Both the position numbers and the translations under genes were made by a program. The notes below the pieces were generated by a model that was given only the letters and a program-made list of their open reading frames with translations, did not search any database and was not told where the DNA came from. From contig JADKFE010000041.1 in assembly GCA_016717595.1 (NCBI GenBank), positions 1 to 64,000 of the forward strand: DNA of 64,000 nt. Direction: 5' to 3'. Of the stretch, positions 15,792 through 26,541 are shown piece after piece (position 1 is the stretch's first letter; each line of letters opens with the position of its first letter). The stretch comes from Deltaproteobacteria bacterium (GTDB taxonomy: Bacteria > Myxococcota_A > UBA796 > CAJQPC01).

Positions 15792-18700
15792 TTAGTGCTC
15801 GAAGAACTGAATGCCCTTCTTAGAGAGCCAGGCTTTGACATGCTCTGGGATAGGGCTGTTGGAGTGAACCTCGTAGCTCGCCCCGTTCTGCTCTGCAATC
15901 TTGAGCCGAGCCCCCATGTCCGACTTAAACTTGTCGAACCCTTCGCCCGGCTGACAATGATCATCCCAGTATCGCCCTGACTTCGCCTCGTACCATCGAG
16001 AGCCGTCTTTGCCGTGAGCTCCATCGAACTCGCGCCCACCACTCTTAAAGGCGCCGGTGCCGCCAAGATCTTTCGCAAGCCAGTCCTCAAAGTCTTTCCC
16101 TACCACCGACTTCACGTCCGGCGTCGTCTCGGGCGTCGTCTCCGGGGTGTTCACCGTCTCGTCCACCACGGGCGTCGTCTTAGGCGTGGTGGTCGTCGGG
16201 CTCACCGCGGCGAAGTCGGGGTTGCTCGCCAGCACGTCGTTGTAGACGTCTTGGCTCGCTTTGCCCGGGTTCGCCTTCACCTGGGCCTCAAACTCCTTGA
16301 GGAAGCGGGCCTTCACGTCGTTGGACGCGCTGGAGCCCATCACGCCGTCCACCAGGGCCGCGCCGTTGGTGTCGCCCGCGTTGGTGAAGGTCTCCTTGAG
16401 CGGACCGCCGCGGCCCGTGACGAGCTGATCCGGGGTGCCGGCGAAGATCTCGATCTGGCCGATCTGCTCGACCTCGATGCGCGGCGCCACGCCCTCTTGT
16501 TTGCCGCCGCCGGTCAGGCCGAAGGGGTTGTCCACGTCGGTGGCCACCCACTCGGGGAACATGCCGTCAAACGCCGTGGGCTTCGTCACGCCCGCGCCCG
16601 CCATCGTCTCCGGCGTCGCGTTGAAGCGGATGCCGCCCTGCTGGTAATACTCGGGGTTCAGCGCCAAGGCGTCGATGAGCTCGGTGACGTTGGTCGCCAC
16701 GCCCTCGGACTGGAGACCCCACCAGGCCACGTCGTTGTAGCCCTCAACAAAGGCCTTGGGATCGAGGTTCACCCGCAGGTCGTAGTTGGGGTTGTTCGCC
16801 AAGAAGGTGCCGAAGGTGTCCTTCGTCACGCCCGCCGCGGTGAGGTCGGCCTTGGCCTGGGGGGTGAGCATGTTGAACACCTTGTCGGTGCCATACAGTC
16901 GGCTCATGTTCCCGGCGTTCTGGAGCGCGTCGAGCGGGATCGCCTCACCTTGTTTGAGGTACGGGTTCTGGGTCTGACCGTTCGCATCCTTCACAGACGC
17001 CGCGTTCACGGTGTCGCGGATGAGCGTGAACATGTCTTTGCCCGCGTTCGCCGGGTTGGCGATCTGCGCCGCGAGCTCGTCCATGAACCGCGTCTTGAGC
17101 GCGTCGGTGACGCCGGGGGCCTGCTCGTCGAGGATCTGCTGGACCTTCTTCGCCGCGGCCTCGTTCGCCGCGATCACCTTGGGATCGGTGACGGATGCGT
17201 TGGCGTCGGCGATCTGCTTGAGCACGTCGTTCGCTTTGGTCTGCAGCTCCGCCGACGGCTGACGCGTCGTCGTCGTGGGCGTCTCATCACCCGTGACGGG
17301 GGTCTTGGTCGTCGTCTCATCGACCGCGACCACGGCCACGGTCTCGTCGACCTGGGTGGTCGTGGTCTCGTCCACCTGCGTCGTCGGCGTCTCATCCACC
17401 TGCGTCGTCGGCGTCTCGTCCACCTGTGTCGTCGGCGTCTCGTCCACCTGCGTCGTCGGCGTCTCATCCACCTGCGTCGTCGGCGTCTCATCCACCTGCG
17501 TCGTCGGCGTCTCGTCCACCTGCGTCGTCGGCGTCTCGTCCACAACCGGCGTGTTCACCGTCTCATCCACCACAGGCGTCGTGTCGACCGTCGTCTCAGG
17601 CGTGTTGGTCGTCGTCTCAGGCGTGTTTGTCGTCGTCTCGGGCGTGTTGGTGGTCGCGGCGTGCGGGTCGTGTTGTCGGCCACCGGGGTCACGGGCGTCT
17701 CGTCCACCTGGGGCGTGACGGGCTCGTTGACCCGGGGCTCCTGCACCGTCGGCTCACGAACAGTCGGCTCCTGCACGGTCGGGGCGGGCGTCTCATCGAT
17801 CTGCGGGTTCGGCGTCGGCGTCGGCGTGGTGTTGACCGTGGGGCGGAGGCCCTTGCCGAAGTCGGTGCCGACCGTCTGGAAGTGCTCGGTGATGCCCTTG
17901 ATGCGCGGGTGGGTCGTGGCGCCGTTCATGATCACGGAGCTGATGAGCGACTGTGCGAAGTTCTCCCAGGTGAGCTGGCCGGTGAGGGCGTTGATCGTGG
18001 TGTCGACCACCATGTCTACGCCAACGGCGATGCCGAACTCCTTGAGCGCGCTCACCGCGATGGTGCCGCCCTTCGACGCGACGTTGGACGCCACGGCGCC
18101 GAGGCCCGCGCCGAGACCGCCGCCCAGCGCGCCGAGCAGGGTGGCCTGGAGCAGACCTTGGGTGAGCGGGTTCCCGTCGAAGGCGTTCGTGATGAGTGTG
18201 GTCGCCGCGCCGGAGATGGCGCCGACGATGGCGCCGCCCACCACCGTCGCCAGCATGCCCGAGCCGAGCACACCGCCGACCGCGCCGATGACCAAGGGGC
18301 CGAGCACGAGGGCGACGACGACGATGACGGCGATAATACAGATCCACTTGAGCACAGACTTCCAGCGAGGCTGCACCTTCGACGCGGCCGTCTCGGCCTC
18401 GGTGCGGATCTTGGTGTCCATGTCCGCGAAGGAGCCGCGCAGGCCGTCCCGCAGGGCGTTGACGTTGGTCTCCATCCCGGCGGTGAGCTGCTGGGCGATG
18501 GCGCTGTAGCCTTGGGCGAGGCCATCGACGATCGACTGGTAGCCCGTCTTGGCGCTCTCGACGGTGGCGGCGACGCCTTGGTCGTGGCCGGAGGTGACCT
18601 GCTGGAAGGTCTGTGCGGCTTGTTGATCGAGGCCCTGGAGCTGGGTGACGAGCTGCGACGCCGTCTCACCGGCGACCTGCACCGCCCCCGCGCCCGTGGC

Positions 18701-20501
18701 GTTGAGGCCCGTGACCGCGCCCTGGGCGGACTGCATGAGCCCGGCGACGGCGCCGTCGATGCCCGTGCGGATCGAGTCTTTGGCGAAGTCTAAGGTCTGC
18801 TGAAAGGACGCGCCGGCCTCACCCAAGCTCGCGGCGAACTCTTCAGGGCCGGGGATGGTCGGGGTGCCGAGCGCCTCGGACACACGGCCCAGGGCGACGT
18901 CGAGATCGGCAAGGGCGGAGGCGATGCCCCCGTTGATGCCGCTGATCGCCTGGGCGGCCTGGCCCTGAATGCCGGCCTGGGCTTGAGACGCGGCGCCGTC
19001 TAAGGCGGCGATCTGGCTCGACTGGTGGGCGTCTAAGGCGCTGTTGCCCGAGGCCAACGAGGTGTCGATGGCGGTCATCAGCCCGGCGGCGGAGTCGTTC
19101 GCGGCCTGGGTGGAGGCGGCGGCGGACTGGTCGAGCTGGGCGACCATGCTCGTGTAGTGCGTCTCAAGCTGGGTGCGCGCGGCCGTGGCGGCGCTGGCGA
19201 CGCCCTCGAGATCCCGGGCCTTGTTCGCCTTCGCGGCGTCGGCCTGCTTGATCGACTCATCGACGAGGCCCTTCTGGTAGGCCTTGCCCACCTCACGGGC
19301 GGCGTTGGCCCGGGCCTCACACTTGTTGTCGGTGACCGGGCCGTCGAGGAAGCTGTCGTCGCGGTTGATCTTCTGGCTGAGGTACGCGCTGGCCTGGCCC
19401 TCTGCGCGGGCGAGGGCCTCGGCGCCGACCTGCACACCCACCGCGCGGTAACGCTGATCGGCGGAGGCATAGGCGGCCTCGATGGCGGCGCGCTGGGCGG
19501 CCTCGGCGGCGTCTACCTGACCCACGGCGGCGGACTTGTCGCTGAGCAGGGTGGCCTTGGCGCCTTCAGTGGACGCGGCGATGCTCGCCAAGGCGGCGCT
19601 GAGCTGGCTGGAGACCGAGGCGCGGCTGGACTCGGCCTGGGCGGCGATCTGACCGCGGGCGGAGGCGACGGCGGCGGACACGGCGGCCTTTTGTGTCTCG
19701 GCGGCGGCGGCGACCTGGGCGCTGGCCTCTCCGGCCGCCCCTTGAACTCGCCCGGTGACCTCGTTCGCCATGCCCGCGAGGCCCGCGGAGTCACCCTGGC
19801 GCGCGGAGAGGAACCCGGCGGCGGCCTCGGCGTTCTGGGCGCGCATCTCCCCCAAGATGCCGTAGACCTGCTCGATGGCCTCGGGGGGCAGCTTGCTGGC
19901 GTCGATGCCGTTGGCCTCTAAGGAGATGTCTCCATAGGAGACATTGTCGACGGAGGGCATGGCGTCGGCGGGGTTCTCGCTGGGGCCTACGGTGAGCCCG
20001 GGGCCTTGGGGCGCGGGCACCCTCCACCGCCGGGGTCTCGGGCGCGGCGTCGGTGATCCCGGCGCTGTCCTCTTCGCCGCCTTGCACCTCGGGGGCCTCT
20101 TCTTCGCCGGGGCCCTCCCCCTCGGTGACCGCGCCGATCTCTTCAGCGCTCTTGTCGCCGTCGGCGGCGTTTTTTGTCTCTTCTTCAGTGCCTTCGGTCT
20201 GCGGGGTCTGGCCCTTGACCTCGGGCTCCATCTTGGTCTCATCGCCCGGGGGCGGGCCTTCGCCCTCGCCGTCACCGCCGCCGCCGCCGACAGCGTCGGT
20301 CTTGGTGGGATCTACGGTGTCGAGGCCACCTTCTCCTTCTTCTTCACCCAGACCTTCGGAGCCGAGAGGACCACGAAGCTGCTCCTGCAGGAAGGAGTTG
20401 TCTTGCTCCGGCCCGGTGGGCAGGAGGTCGTAGTCCTGGGGGTGCTGCTGGTCGTTGGCCTGAACGGTCGGCGCCGCGCGGCGCCGAGAGGGTGAGGGCA
20501 T
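15792..20501 (-). CDS. Polymorphic toxin with C-terminal PD-(D/E)XK-like nuclease tip, two frameshifts
   Basis: About 1,569 residues when two shifts are repaired. ATG 20501 has AAGGAG upstream. Order: a start without signal peptide (MPSPSRRRAAPTVQANDQQH), an acidic low-complexity segment, a long alanine/glutamine-rich helical region, a hydrophobic glycine-rich segment (WICIIAVIVVVALVLGPLVI, then GALGGGLGAGLGAVASNVAS), a Thr/Pro hinge with VDETPTTQ repeats, a second domain, another Thr/Pro linker and a tip of about 100 residues. The tip holds GGREFDGAHGKDGSRWYEAK: Asp in FDG and E-A-K in YEAKSG fit a restriction-endonuclease-like toxin core. Shift 1 near 20010-20030 needs one base removed; shift 2 near 17645-17660 needs one added. 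Delivery by a contractile injection system is inferred from the export-signal-free, helical, hydrophobic-segment architecture; no secretion genes are nearby. Confidence 0.7.
17350..17545 (-). repeat. 24-nt tandem repeats encoding VDETPTTQ
   Basis: Seven consecutive copies of VDETPTTQ and one VDETTTTQ are encoded by a near-identical 24-nt unit (plus strand GTCGTCGGCGTCTC[GA]TCCACCTGC) inside the toxin gene. Copies differ only at silent positions (TCG/TCA, TGC/TGT). Adjacent, more degenerate NTPETT units extend the hinge to about 17650. Such arrays readily change copy number by slippage. Confidence 0.85.
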
Positions 20502-20588
20502 GAGGGTACTCCTTGGCCCGTACTTTAGCGGGAGTCGCCGGAAATCAAAGCGAAAAAACGCCAGGATGATCGCAGAGTTGCTGAGGCA

Positions 20589-20605
20589 AGTCGCTCACAG
20601 CGACT
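20589..20605 (-). terminator. Hairpin in the toxin/kinase intergenic gap
   Basis: AGTCGCT at 20589-20595 pairs perfectly with AGCGACT at 20599-20605 around a 3-nt loop. It lies 73 nt after the stop of the 20678-26500 gene and is followed further on (minus strand, about 20551-20558) by a T6 run. Spacing to the T run is too long for a textbook terminator, so this is tentative. The rest of 20502-20677 shows only the Shine-Dalgarno of the toxin gene. Confidence 0.3.
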
Positions 20606-20677
20606 GAGCGTAATTCCGCGGCGTCTGGGGCTGGGGGAGCGCGTTGTGGACCGCGAGAGCGCGGATCCGCAGGGCGC

Positions 20678-23600
20678 TCAGACCCCGGTCATCCAGCTCC
20701 CGAGGGTCTCTTCAGCCTCGGTCAGGCGGCGCACGGCCTCGGGCACGCCCAGGCGCTCCCATTGGGTGCGCGCGAGGGTGTACAAGGCGCGGGCCTTGTC
20801 CGGGCGGCGGAGCTTCTGGGCGCGCTCGGCGGCGAGCTCCATGGGGAAGGCGATGTCTTGTTCGGCGATCTCGCTCGACTCCACGGCGCGGTGAACGCGG
20901 CGGTAGAGGGCCTCCCACTCGGGGTCGTCGGGGTGCATCGCCGCGAGGCGGAAGCCGTCGAGGAAGAACCGAAGCGCGTGGCCGCCGCGGCGCTCGACGT
21001 CGGGGGCGATGTGCTCGAAGTGGCGCTGGGCCTCCTCAAAGCGGTCGCGGCCCAAGAGCACCTGACCCAGGTTGAGCTGGGGCACGAGCACCTTGGACGA
21101 GCTGAGCCGACTGTAGAGGGAGATCGCCCGGCGGTAGGTCATCTCGGCGAGATCGAGGCGGCCTTGGTAGCGGTGCAGCTCGCCCAGGTTGTTGAGACAC
21201 TCGGCCTCACCGAGCAGGTAACCGACGCGGCGGAACGAGCTGAGGCCGTCTTGGTAGAAGCTCTCGGCGACGTCGTACCGTTGGCGAGACACGGCGAGGC
21301 TGCCCAAGTCGAGGCGCACACGGCCGACGGTGCGCCAGCTCCCGACGCTCTCGGCCTGCACCCCGGCCTCTTGGAAATACTCCTCGGCCTCCTCAAGCCG
21401 ACCCATGGCGCGGGCGACGCGGCCGAGCTGTTTGGTGCAGCGGGCGACGCCGTCGATGTCGTTGCGGTCGCGCAGGAGCTCCCGCGCGTCGGTGAACGCC
21501 GACCAGGCGTCCTCCCAGGCGCCGGTGTCCAAGAGCGCGCGGCCCCGCAGATAGAGCCCCCACGGCAGATGAACACGCCAGCCGTAACGCCGGGCGTACT
21601 CGACGATCTTCTGGCTGTAGCGGGTGATCTCTTGGATGAACCCACGGTCGATGCCGACTTCAGCGCGGGCGAGCCACAGGAGGCCCCAGCGGGGGTCGTC
21701 ATCGGCGGCGCCGACAGAGCGCAGGGCGTCCTCCCACAGCTCCATGAGCCCGGCGGCCTCGTCCGGGCGACCGGCGCGGAGGTGGGCCTCGACGGCCTCA
21801 CGCACGGGCTCGATCGCTTGTTCGGGCTCACCGGCGCGCATCCGCAGCACCGCCACCCGCGCCCGGTCTTGTTCACGGCCCCGGGCTTGCAACATCGCCG
21901 CGCAGGCCCGACGCCAGCGGGCGGCGCGGTGGGCGCGCTCGGCGTCGATCTCCAAGCACTCACGGAGCATCGCGTGAACAAACACGAAGCCCCCGGCGCG
22001 GCGCTCGATGACCGCCTCCTCCTGGAGCAGCTCATCAATACGCGGCGGGAGCTCAAGCTCGGCGAAGGCGCAGGCCTCGACCCAGTCCAGGCGCTCCACA
22101 TGAATCTCGCCCATCACCGCCGCGACCTCTAAGGCGAGGCGCACGGGCTCCCCGCGGCGGGCCTGGAGGCGGTCCATCCGGGCGCTCCAGCGGGCGTGAA
22201 TGTGGTTGGGCAGCGCGTCGGCGGCGCCGTGGCGCAGGTGGTAGCCGCCCTCTCCGGCGCGCAGGTAGTCGCGTTTGGCCCACTCGCCGACGAGCTCAAT
22301 GGCGAAGGCCGGGTTGCCCGCCGAGCGACGGGCGACCTCGGCGGAGAGCGCGTCCTCGAGGTTGAGCAGGCTGTGGACCAGCTCAAACCGCACATCGACG
22401 GGCAAGGGGCCCACACGTTGCTCTTCGACGAGGCCCCGCACCCGGAGCGCCTCGACGGCCTGGGCGGCCTCGGGGGACTCGGCGAGGTCTTCGTCGTTGG
22501 CGGTCATCACGATCACGACGCCGCAGGGGCCTGAGATGGCGCCCTCCAAGAGCGGGCGGATCAGGTTGAGGCTCGTCGCGCCCCACTGCACCTCGTCCAG
22601 GGCGATGACGACGGGGCGCACGACGCTGAGGTGAACGGTCGCCGTCAACAAGGCGTGGTCGTGGAAGGGGGTGCGCTCGCCGTTGAGCGCCTCGGTCAAC
22701 AACGACGCGCTGAGCTTGCCCTCGAGCTCCTGCGCGCGGATCCACTCGGCGAGGCGGCGGCGCTGCTCGACGTCAGAGAGCGCCTGCACCCGCAGGCGGC
22801 GGGCCAAGGCCTCGGCGAAGGAGCTGGTGTCGCCCTGTTTGTGCTCCACCCGAAGCAGCGAGGCCTGGCCCAAGGTGTAGGCGCGCTCAGCGAGCCAGCC
22901 CGCGAGGCGGCTCTTGCCGAAGCCCGACGGACCGCTGAGCAGCACGCAGCGCACGCCCCCTTGGGCCACGACGGTGAGCAGCGAGGACCACAGGCCGTCC
23001 CGCTCGGCCTCGCGGCCCAAGAGCGGGATCGGGCGCAGGCCGAACAGGCCGAGGCCGACGGTGCGAACCAGGGGCGGGGCGCCGCGGGGGCCCCGGCGAC
23101 GCCAGTCCACCGGGGCGGGCGGCACGACGATGGGCATCGGCTCGATGGCGACGCCTTGGGGGGCGCTCGGGCTCTGGGGGCTTGAGCCGCGCTCGACGTC
23201 GTCCAAGAAGAAGGTGTGGGCCTCGGTCTCGCCGCCGATCAGGCTGTGCACGTCGTCGGCGGGGGGCACAAAGGTGGCGAAGTCGGGGTCGCCGAGCTGG
23301 GTCAAGGCCCAGGCGGCGTCGGCGGCGCAGGTGAAGCGCTCCTCGGCACGTTTGCGCAGGAGCCGCGTGATCCAGCGCTCAAGGCCCGCGGGCACCGCCA
23401 TGCGAGGGGCGAGCGGCGGCGGGTCGAGGAGCCAGTGGGCCCGGCGCAGGGCCTCCAAGCTGTCGCCTTGGAACGGCGGCCGGCCCGAGACGAGGGTGAC
23501 CGCGAGGCAGCCCAAGGCGTAGAGATCCGTCCAAGGGCCGTGCTGGCGCAGATCTGAAGAGAACTGCTCTGGGGCCATGTACTCCGGCGTGCCCGCGGCG

Positions 23601-26500
23601 CGGCCCTGAATGGGGCCCTCACGCAAGGCGTGGGCGATGCCGAAGTCGGAGAGCTTGATGCCCGAGCTTGGGTCGTGGGCGCGCTCTAGGAGCACGTTCG
23701 CGGGCTTCACGTCGCGGTGGGTGACGCCGCGGGCGTGGGCGTGGGCCAAGGCGTCGAGCAGGCTCACGAGCACGGTTCGGCAGGCCGACCACTCCAGGCG
23801 CCCGCAGACCGGGGACAACGAGCCGCCGCGGCAATACTCCATCGCGAGGTAAGGGCTCCCAGAGACGAGGCGGCCCTCGGACATCCGCTCGGCGATCTCG
23901 CTCACCCGGCCGTTCTCTAAGACGAGCACGATGTTGGGGTGGTCGAGGCTGGCGACGGAGCGCACCTCTTGGCGGAAGCTCTCCAAGACCTCGGGGCGGC
24001 GGGCGCCCTCCGCCGTCAAGACCTTCACCGCGATCTGCACGCCCTCTTGGCGGTGCCAGCCCGTCCACACCGCGCCGGAGCCGCCCTCGCCGCGCTGGCG
24101 CTCTAAGTCGAAGGGGCCAAGGGGGATGGGCGAGCCCTCACGCGCCAGCTCGATGAGGCGGTTGTTCACCCGGTTGAGGCCGTCATCGTCGACGAGGCCG
24201 ACGAGCTGGGCGGCGGCGATCTCCAAGGAGCGGGCGGCCCGGGAGAGCTCACGCACGTCACGCGCGGCGGCGTGGCACCACTCGCCAGAGAGCTCCGCGG
24301 CCCAGGCGAGGTCACGGTCGATGAGCCGCGTGCCCTCCAAGAGCGCCGCCGCCCGCTGGTAGACCGACTCCCATTGTTCCCACTCACGCTCGGCGGCGCA
24401 GCAGGGCAACAAGAAGGTGAGCACGCAGCACAAGACCGCCCGGCGCACACGCTCTTCAGCCTCGGCCGCCACCTGCTCAAAGAGCTCTTTCGCTTGGCGG
24501 GTGAGCCCGCGGCCCAAGAGCACGAGGCCCAGGTTCATCCGGGGCAAGAGCGCGTCGCCAGAGCCCACCTCGTCGAGCACGGTGATGGCGCGGCGGTATT
24601 GTTGTTCGGCGGTGCGCAGCTCTCCCCGTTGGCGGGAGATCTCGGCCAGGGCGTTGAGGAAGTGCGCCTCGCCGACGCGGTTCCCCATACGCTCCATCAG
24701 CTCTAAGCCTTGGTTGAGCGCCAGCTCCGCCTCACCAAGACGCCCCTGGCTCAGAAAGATCGCGCCCCGGCCCAACAGGCTCGTGGCCTGCACAAAACGA
24801 TGCCCGACGCTGGCGGCGGCGGCCTCGGCGCTGGCGTACACCTCCAGGGCCTCGTCGTTCTGGCCGCGCGAACGAAGGCACTGGGCGAGGCGCCACGCCG
24901 TGGAGGAGATGATGTGGGGCTCGCCCAGGGCGTTGCCGATCTCTTGGACCTTACGGAGGATCTCCTCCATCTTGGCGCTGTCACCGCGACGCTCGGCGAT
25001 GGTGGCCAGCTCAGCGATGATGTACACCCGAAGCTCATGCTCTCCGAGCTGCTCGGCGATGTTCACGCAGCGCTGCAACATCGCCTCGGCTCGATCCAGC
25101 TCCGCCAGCTCCATGTAGATCTGGGCGAGGCTCTTGAGGGTCTGGATGAGGCCACGATCCTCGGGGCGACCGCTGGCGAGCTCAAGCTGGAGCGCGCGCT
25201 CGGCGAGGCGAAGGCCCTCGTCTAGGCGGCTGCGCAGCCGGGCGAGGCGAGAGCGCTGGTTGAGCAGCTCCACGCGGTGCGGGTGGTCTACGGCGAGGCC
25301 GATGCGGTCGGCGAGGCGCTCCTGGACGTGGATGAGGCGCTCCCAAGAGCTGTACGCCCCGCCGATCCAGCGGCGCTGGGCGGCTTCAGCCAAGGTCGCC
25401 ATCGCCTCTTCAGGCTGATCGCTCGCCAGGAGGTGCCAGGCGAGGCGCTCGGCGGCCAACGACGCGCCGTACCGAGCGCGCAGACCTTCAGCGCAGGCCG
25501 CGTGGTGGCTGCGCGCGCGCCCGGCCTGGGCCGCCCGGGCCAACATTCGACGCCAGAGGCGCTCCGTCGTGAACGCCCAGCCGCCGCGCCAGGGCTCCAC
25601 GATGCCCGCCTGCTCCAGCCGAGAGAACAAGGCCTCACCGCTCGGGGTGACCCGGGGCCGCAGCGCCGTCCACTCCGCCCCCGAGCACCGCATGCCCAGA
25701 AACGCGAGGCGCTCCACGAGGCGCTGGTCATCCTCGACGGCGCGGTCCATCGCCGCGTCCAGAGCCACGATCATCGGCCCCCGCGTCGGCGTCGGCCGCG
25801 CGGTGAGGGCGAGCTCCGCCGCGCCACCCACGGGGCGAAGCAGCTCTCGCACATGCTCTAAGGTGAGCGGCGGGCGGCTGATCTCGTGCTCGTCGGGGTC
25901 TTGGGCGTCGGTGCGTAAGGTGAGCACGACGAGGATCGGCGTGGCCCGCTCGCTCTGCGCCTGGATGAGCTGCACGACGAGGCTCACCGCGGCCTCGCTC
26001 CACTGCACGTCCTCCAAGACCAACACCACCGAGCGCTCGGCGGCGATTTTACGCAAGAGCCGAACGTGGAGGGTGTTTCGTTCCAGGCGTGGAACGTGCT
26101 GGTGACCGGCTCGTGGCCAGATCGTCGCGGCGAGATCCCCCGCCTCGTCAGCGGCGCAGATGTTGAGGGAGACACAACGATCGATGAGCGCCGCGGCCAA
26201 GGCGTCGCTGGACTCCCACGACGGGGCGCCAAGCTGCTCGGCGAGGGCTGAGCCGATGCCGTCGGAGATCGACGGGGTGACGCTGTGGTGCGCGAGAATG
26301 AACGCCGATCGTTCTTGACGGGCCACAAAACCCGCCAGCCAACGCACCACTTGGGACTTTCCGCTGCCCTCGACCCCGTGGATCACGACCACACGAGCCC
26401 GTCCGTCGAGGGCCATGCGGTTGCTGGCGCTCAGAAGCTCGCTGCACGCAGCGTCGAGCCCTTCGGGGAAGGGGAGGCGGTTGGGGGGGCCGCGGGTCAT
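20678..26500 (-). CDS. Giant AAA-TPR-Ser/Thr kinase-AAA-TPR signalling protein
   Basis: About 1,940 residues from ATG 26500. Order (approximate residues): P-loop ATPase with VVIHGVEGSGKSQVVRWLAG (near 40) and Walker B VLVLEDVQWSEAAV; TPR-like repeats (about 400-730); a full Hanks-type kinase (790-1070) with GEGGSGAVW, the VAIK-type lysine in IAVKVL, HRDVKPANVLL, DFG in LSDFGIAHAL and APEQF; a second P-loop ATPase with LLSGPSGFGKSRLAGWLAER (near 1190) and IALDEVQWGATSLNL; more TPR repeats to the end (for example YQGRLDLAEMTYRRAISLYS). All catalytic residues checked are present. A kinase placed between two AAA-TPR units is unusual; the common arrangement is kinase-AAA-TPR. The in-frame start at 26593 would overlap the upstream gene by 52 nt. 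Ligand and substrate unknown. Confidence 0.85.
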   Translation of the reverse strand: MTRGPPNRLPFPEGLDAACSELLSASNRMALDGRARVVVIHGVEGSGKSQVVRWLAGFVARQERSAFILAHHSVTPSISDGIGSALAEQLGAPSWESSDALAAALIDRCVSLNICAADEAGDLAATIWPRAGHQHVPRLERNTLHVRLLRKIAAERSVVLVLEDVQWSEAAVSLVVQLIQAQSERATPILVVLTLRTDAQDPDEHEISRPPLTLEHVRELLRPVGGAAELALTARPTPTRGPMIVALDAAMDRAVEDDQRLVERLAFLGMRCSGAEWTALRPRVTPSGEALFSRLEQAGIVEPWRGGWAFTTERLWRRMLARAAQAGRARSHHAACAEGLRARYGASLAAERLAWHLLASDQPEEAMATLAEAAQRRWIGGAYSSWERLIHVQERLADRIGLAVDHPHRVELLNQRSRLARLRSRLDEGLRLAERALQLELASGRPEDRGLIQTLKSLAQIYMELAELDRAEAMLQRCVNIAEQLGEHELRVYIIAELATIAERRGDSAKMEEILRKVQEIGNALGEPHIISSTAWRLAQCLRSRGQNDEALEVYASAEAAAASVGHRFVQATSLLGRGAIFLSQGRLGEAELALNQGLELMERMGNRVGEAHFLNALAEISRQRGELRTAEQQYRRAITVLDEVGSGDALLPRMNLGLVLLGRGLTRQAKELFEQVAAEAEERVRRAVLCCVLTFLLPCCAAEREWEQWESVYQRAAALLEGTRLIDRDLAWAAELSGEWCHAAARDVRELSRAARSLEIAAAQLVGLVDDDGLNRVNNRLIELAREGSPIPLGPFDLERQRGEGGSGAVWTGWHRQEGVQIAVKVLTAEGARRPEVLESFRQEVRSVASLDHPNIVLVLENGRVSEIAERMSEGRLVSGSPYLAMEYCRGGSLSPVCGRLEWSACRTVLVSLLDALAHAHARGVTHRDVKPANVLLERAHDPSSGIKLSDFGIAHALREGPIQGRAAGTPEYMAPEQFSSDLRQHGPWTDLYALGCLAVTLVSGRPPFQGDSLEALRRAHWLLDPPPLAPRMAVPAGLERWITRLLRKRAEERFTCAADAAWALTQLGDPDFATFVPPADDVHSLIGGETEAHTFFLDDVERGSSPQSPSAPQGVAIEPMPIVVPPAPVDWRRRGPRGAPPLVRTVGLGLFGLRPIPLLGREAERDGLWSSLLTVVAQGGVRCVLLSGPSGFGKSRLAGWLAERAYTLGQASLLRVEHKQGDTSSFAEALARRLRVQALSDVEQRRRLAEWIRAQELEGKLSASLLTEALNGERTPFHDHALLTATVHLSVVRPVVIALDEVQWGATSLNLIRPLLEGAISGPCGVVIVMTANDEDLAESPEAAQAVEALRVRGLVEEQRVGPLPVDVRFELVHSLLNLEDALSAEVARRSAGNPAFAIELVGEWAKRDYLRAGEGGYHLRHGAADALPNHIHARWSARMDRLQARRGEPVRLALEVAAVMGEIHVERLDWVEACAFAELELPPRIDELLQEEAVIERRAGGFVFVHAMLRECLEIDAERAHRAARWRRACAAMLQARGREQDRARVAVLRMRAGEPEQAIEPVREAVEAHLRAGRPDEAAGLMELWEDALRSVGAADDDPRWGLLWLARAEVGIDRGFIQEITRYSQKIVEYARRYGWRVHLPWGLYLRGRALLDTGAWEDAWSAFTDARELLRDRNDIDGVARCTKQLGRVARAMGRLEEAEEYFQEAGVQAESVGSWRTVGRVRLDLGSLAVSRQRYDVAESFYQDGLSSFRRVGYLLGEAECLNNLGELHRYQGRLDLAEMTYRRAISLYSRLSSSKVLVPQLNLGQVLLGRDRFEEAQRHFEHIAPDVERRGGHALRFFLDGFRLAAMHPDDPEWEALYRRVHRAVESSEIAEQDIAFPMELAAERAQKLRRPDKARALYTLARTQWERLGVPEAVRRLTEAEETLGSWMTGV

Positions 26501-26541
26501 GCGCGAGCTATCAAAGCACGACCGGCGGGGGGCTGGCAAGC

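Noticed and set aside
16014..18509. 831-codon open frame on the plus strand
   Set aside because: It is the antisense of the toxin gene; its Arg/Val-rich repeats mirror the VDETPTTQ repeats and it has no motif or ribosome-binding site.
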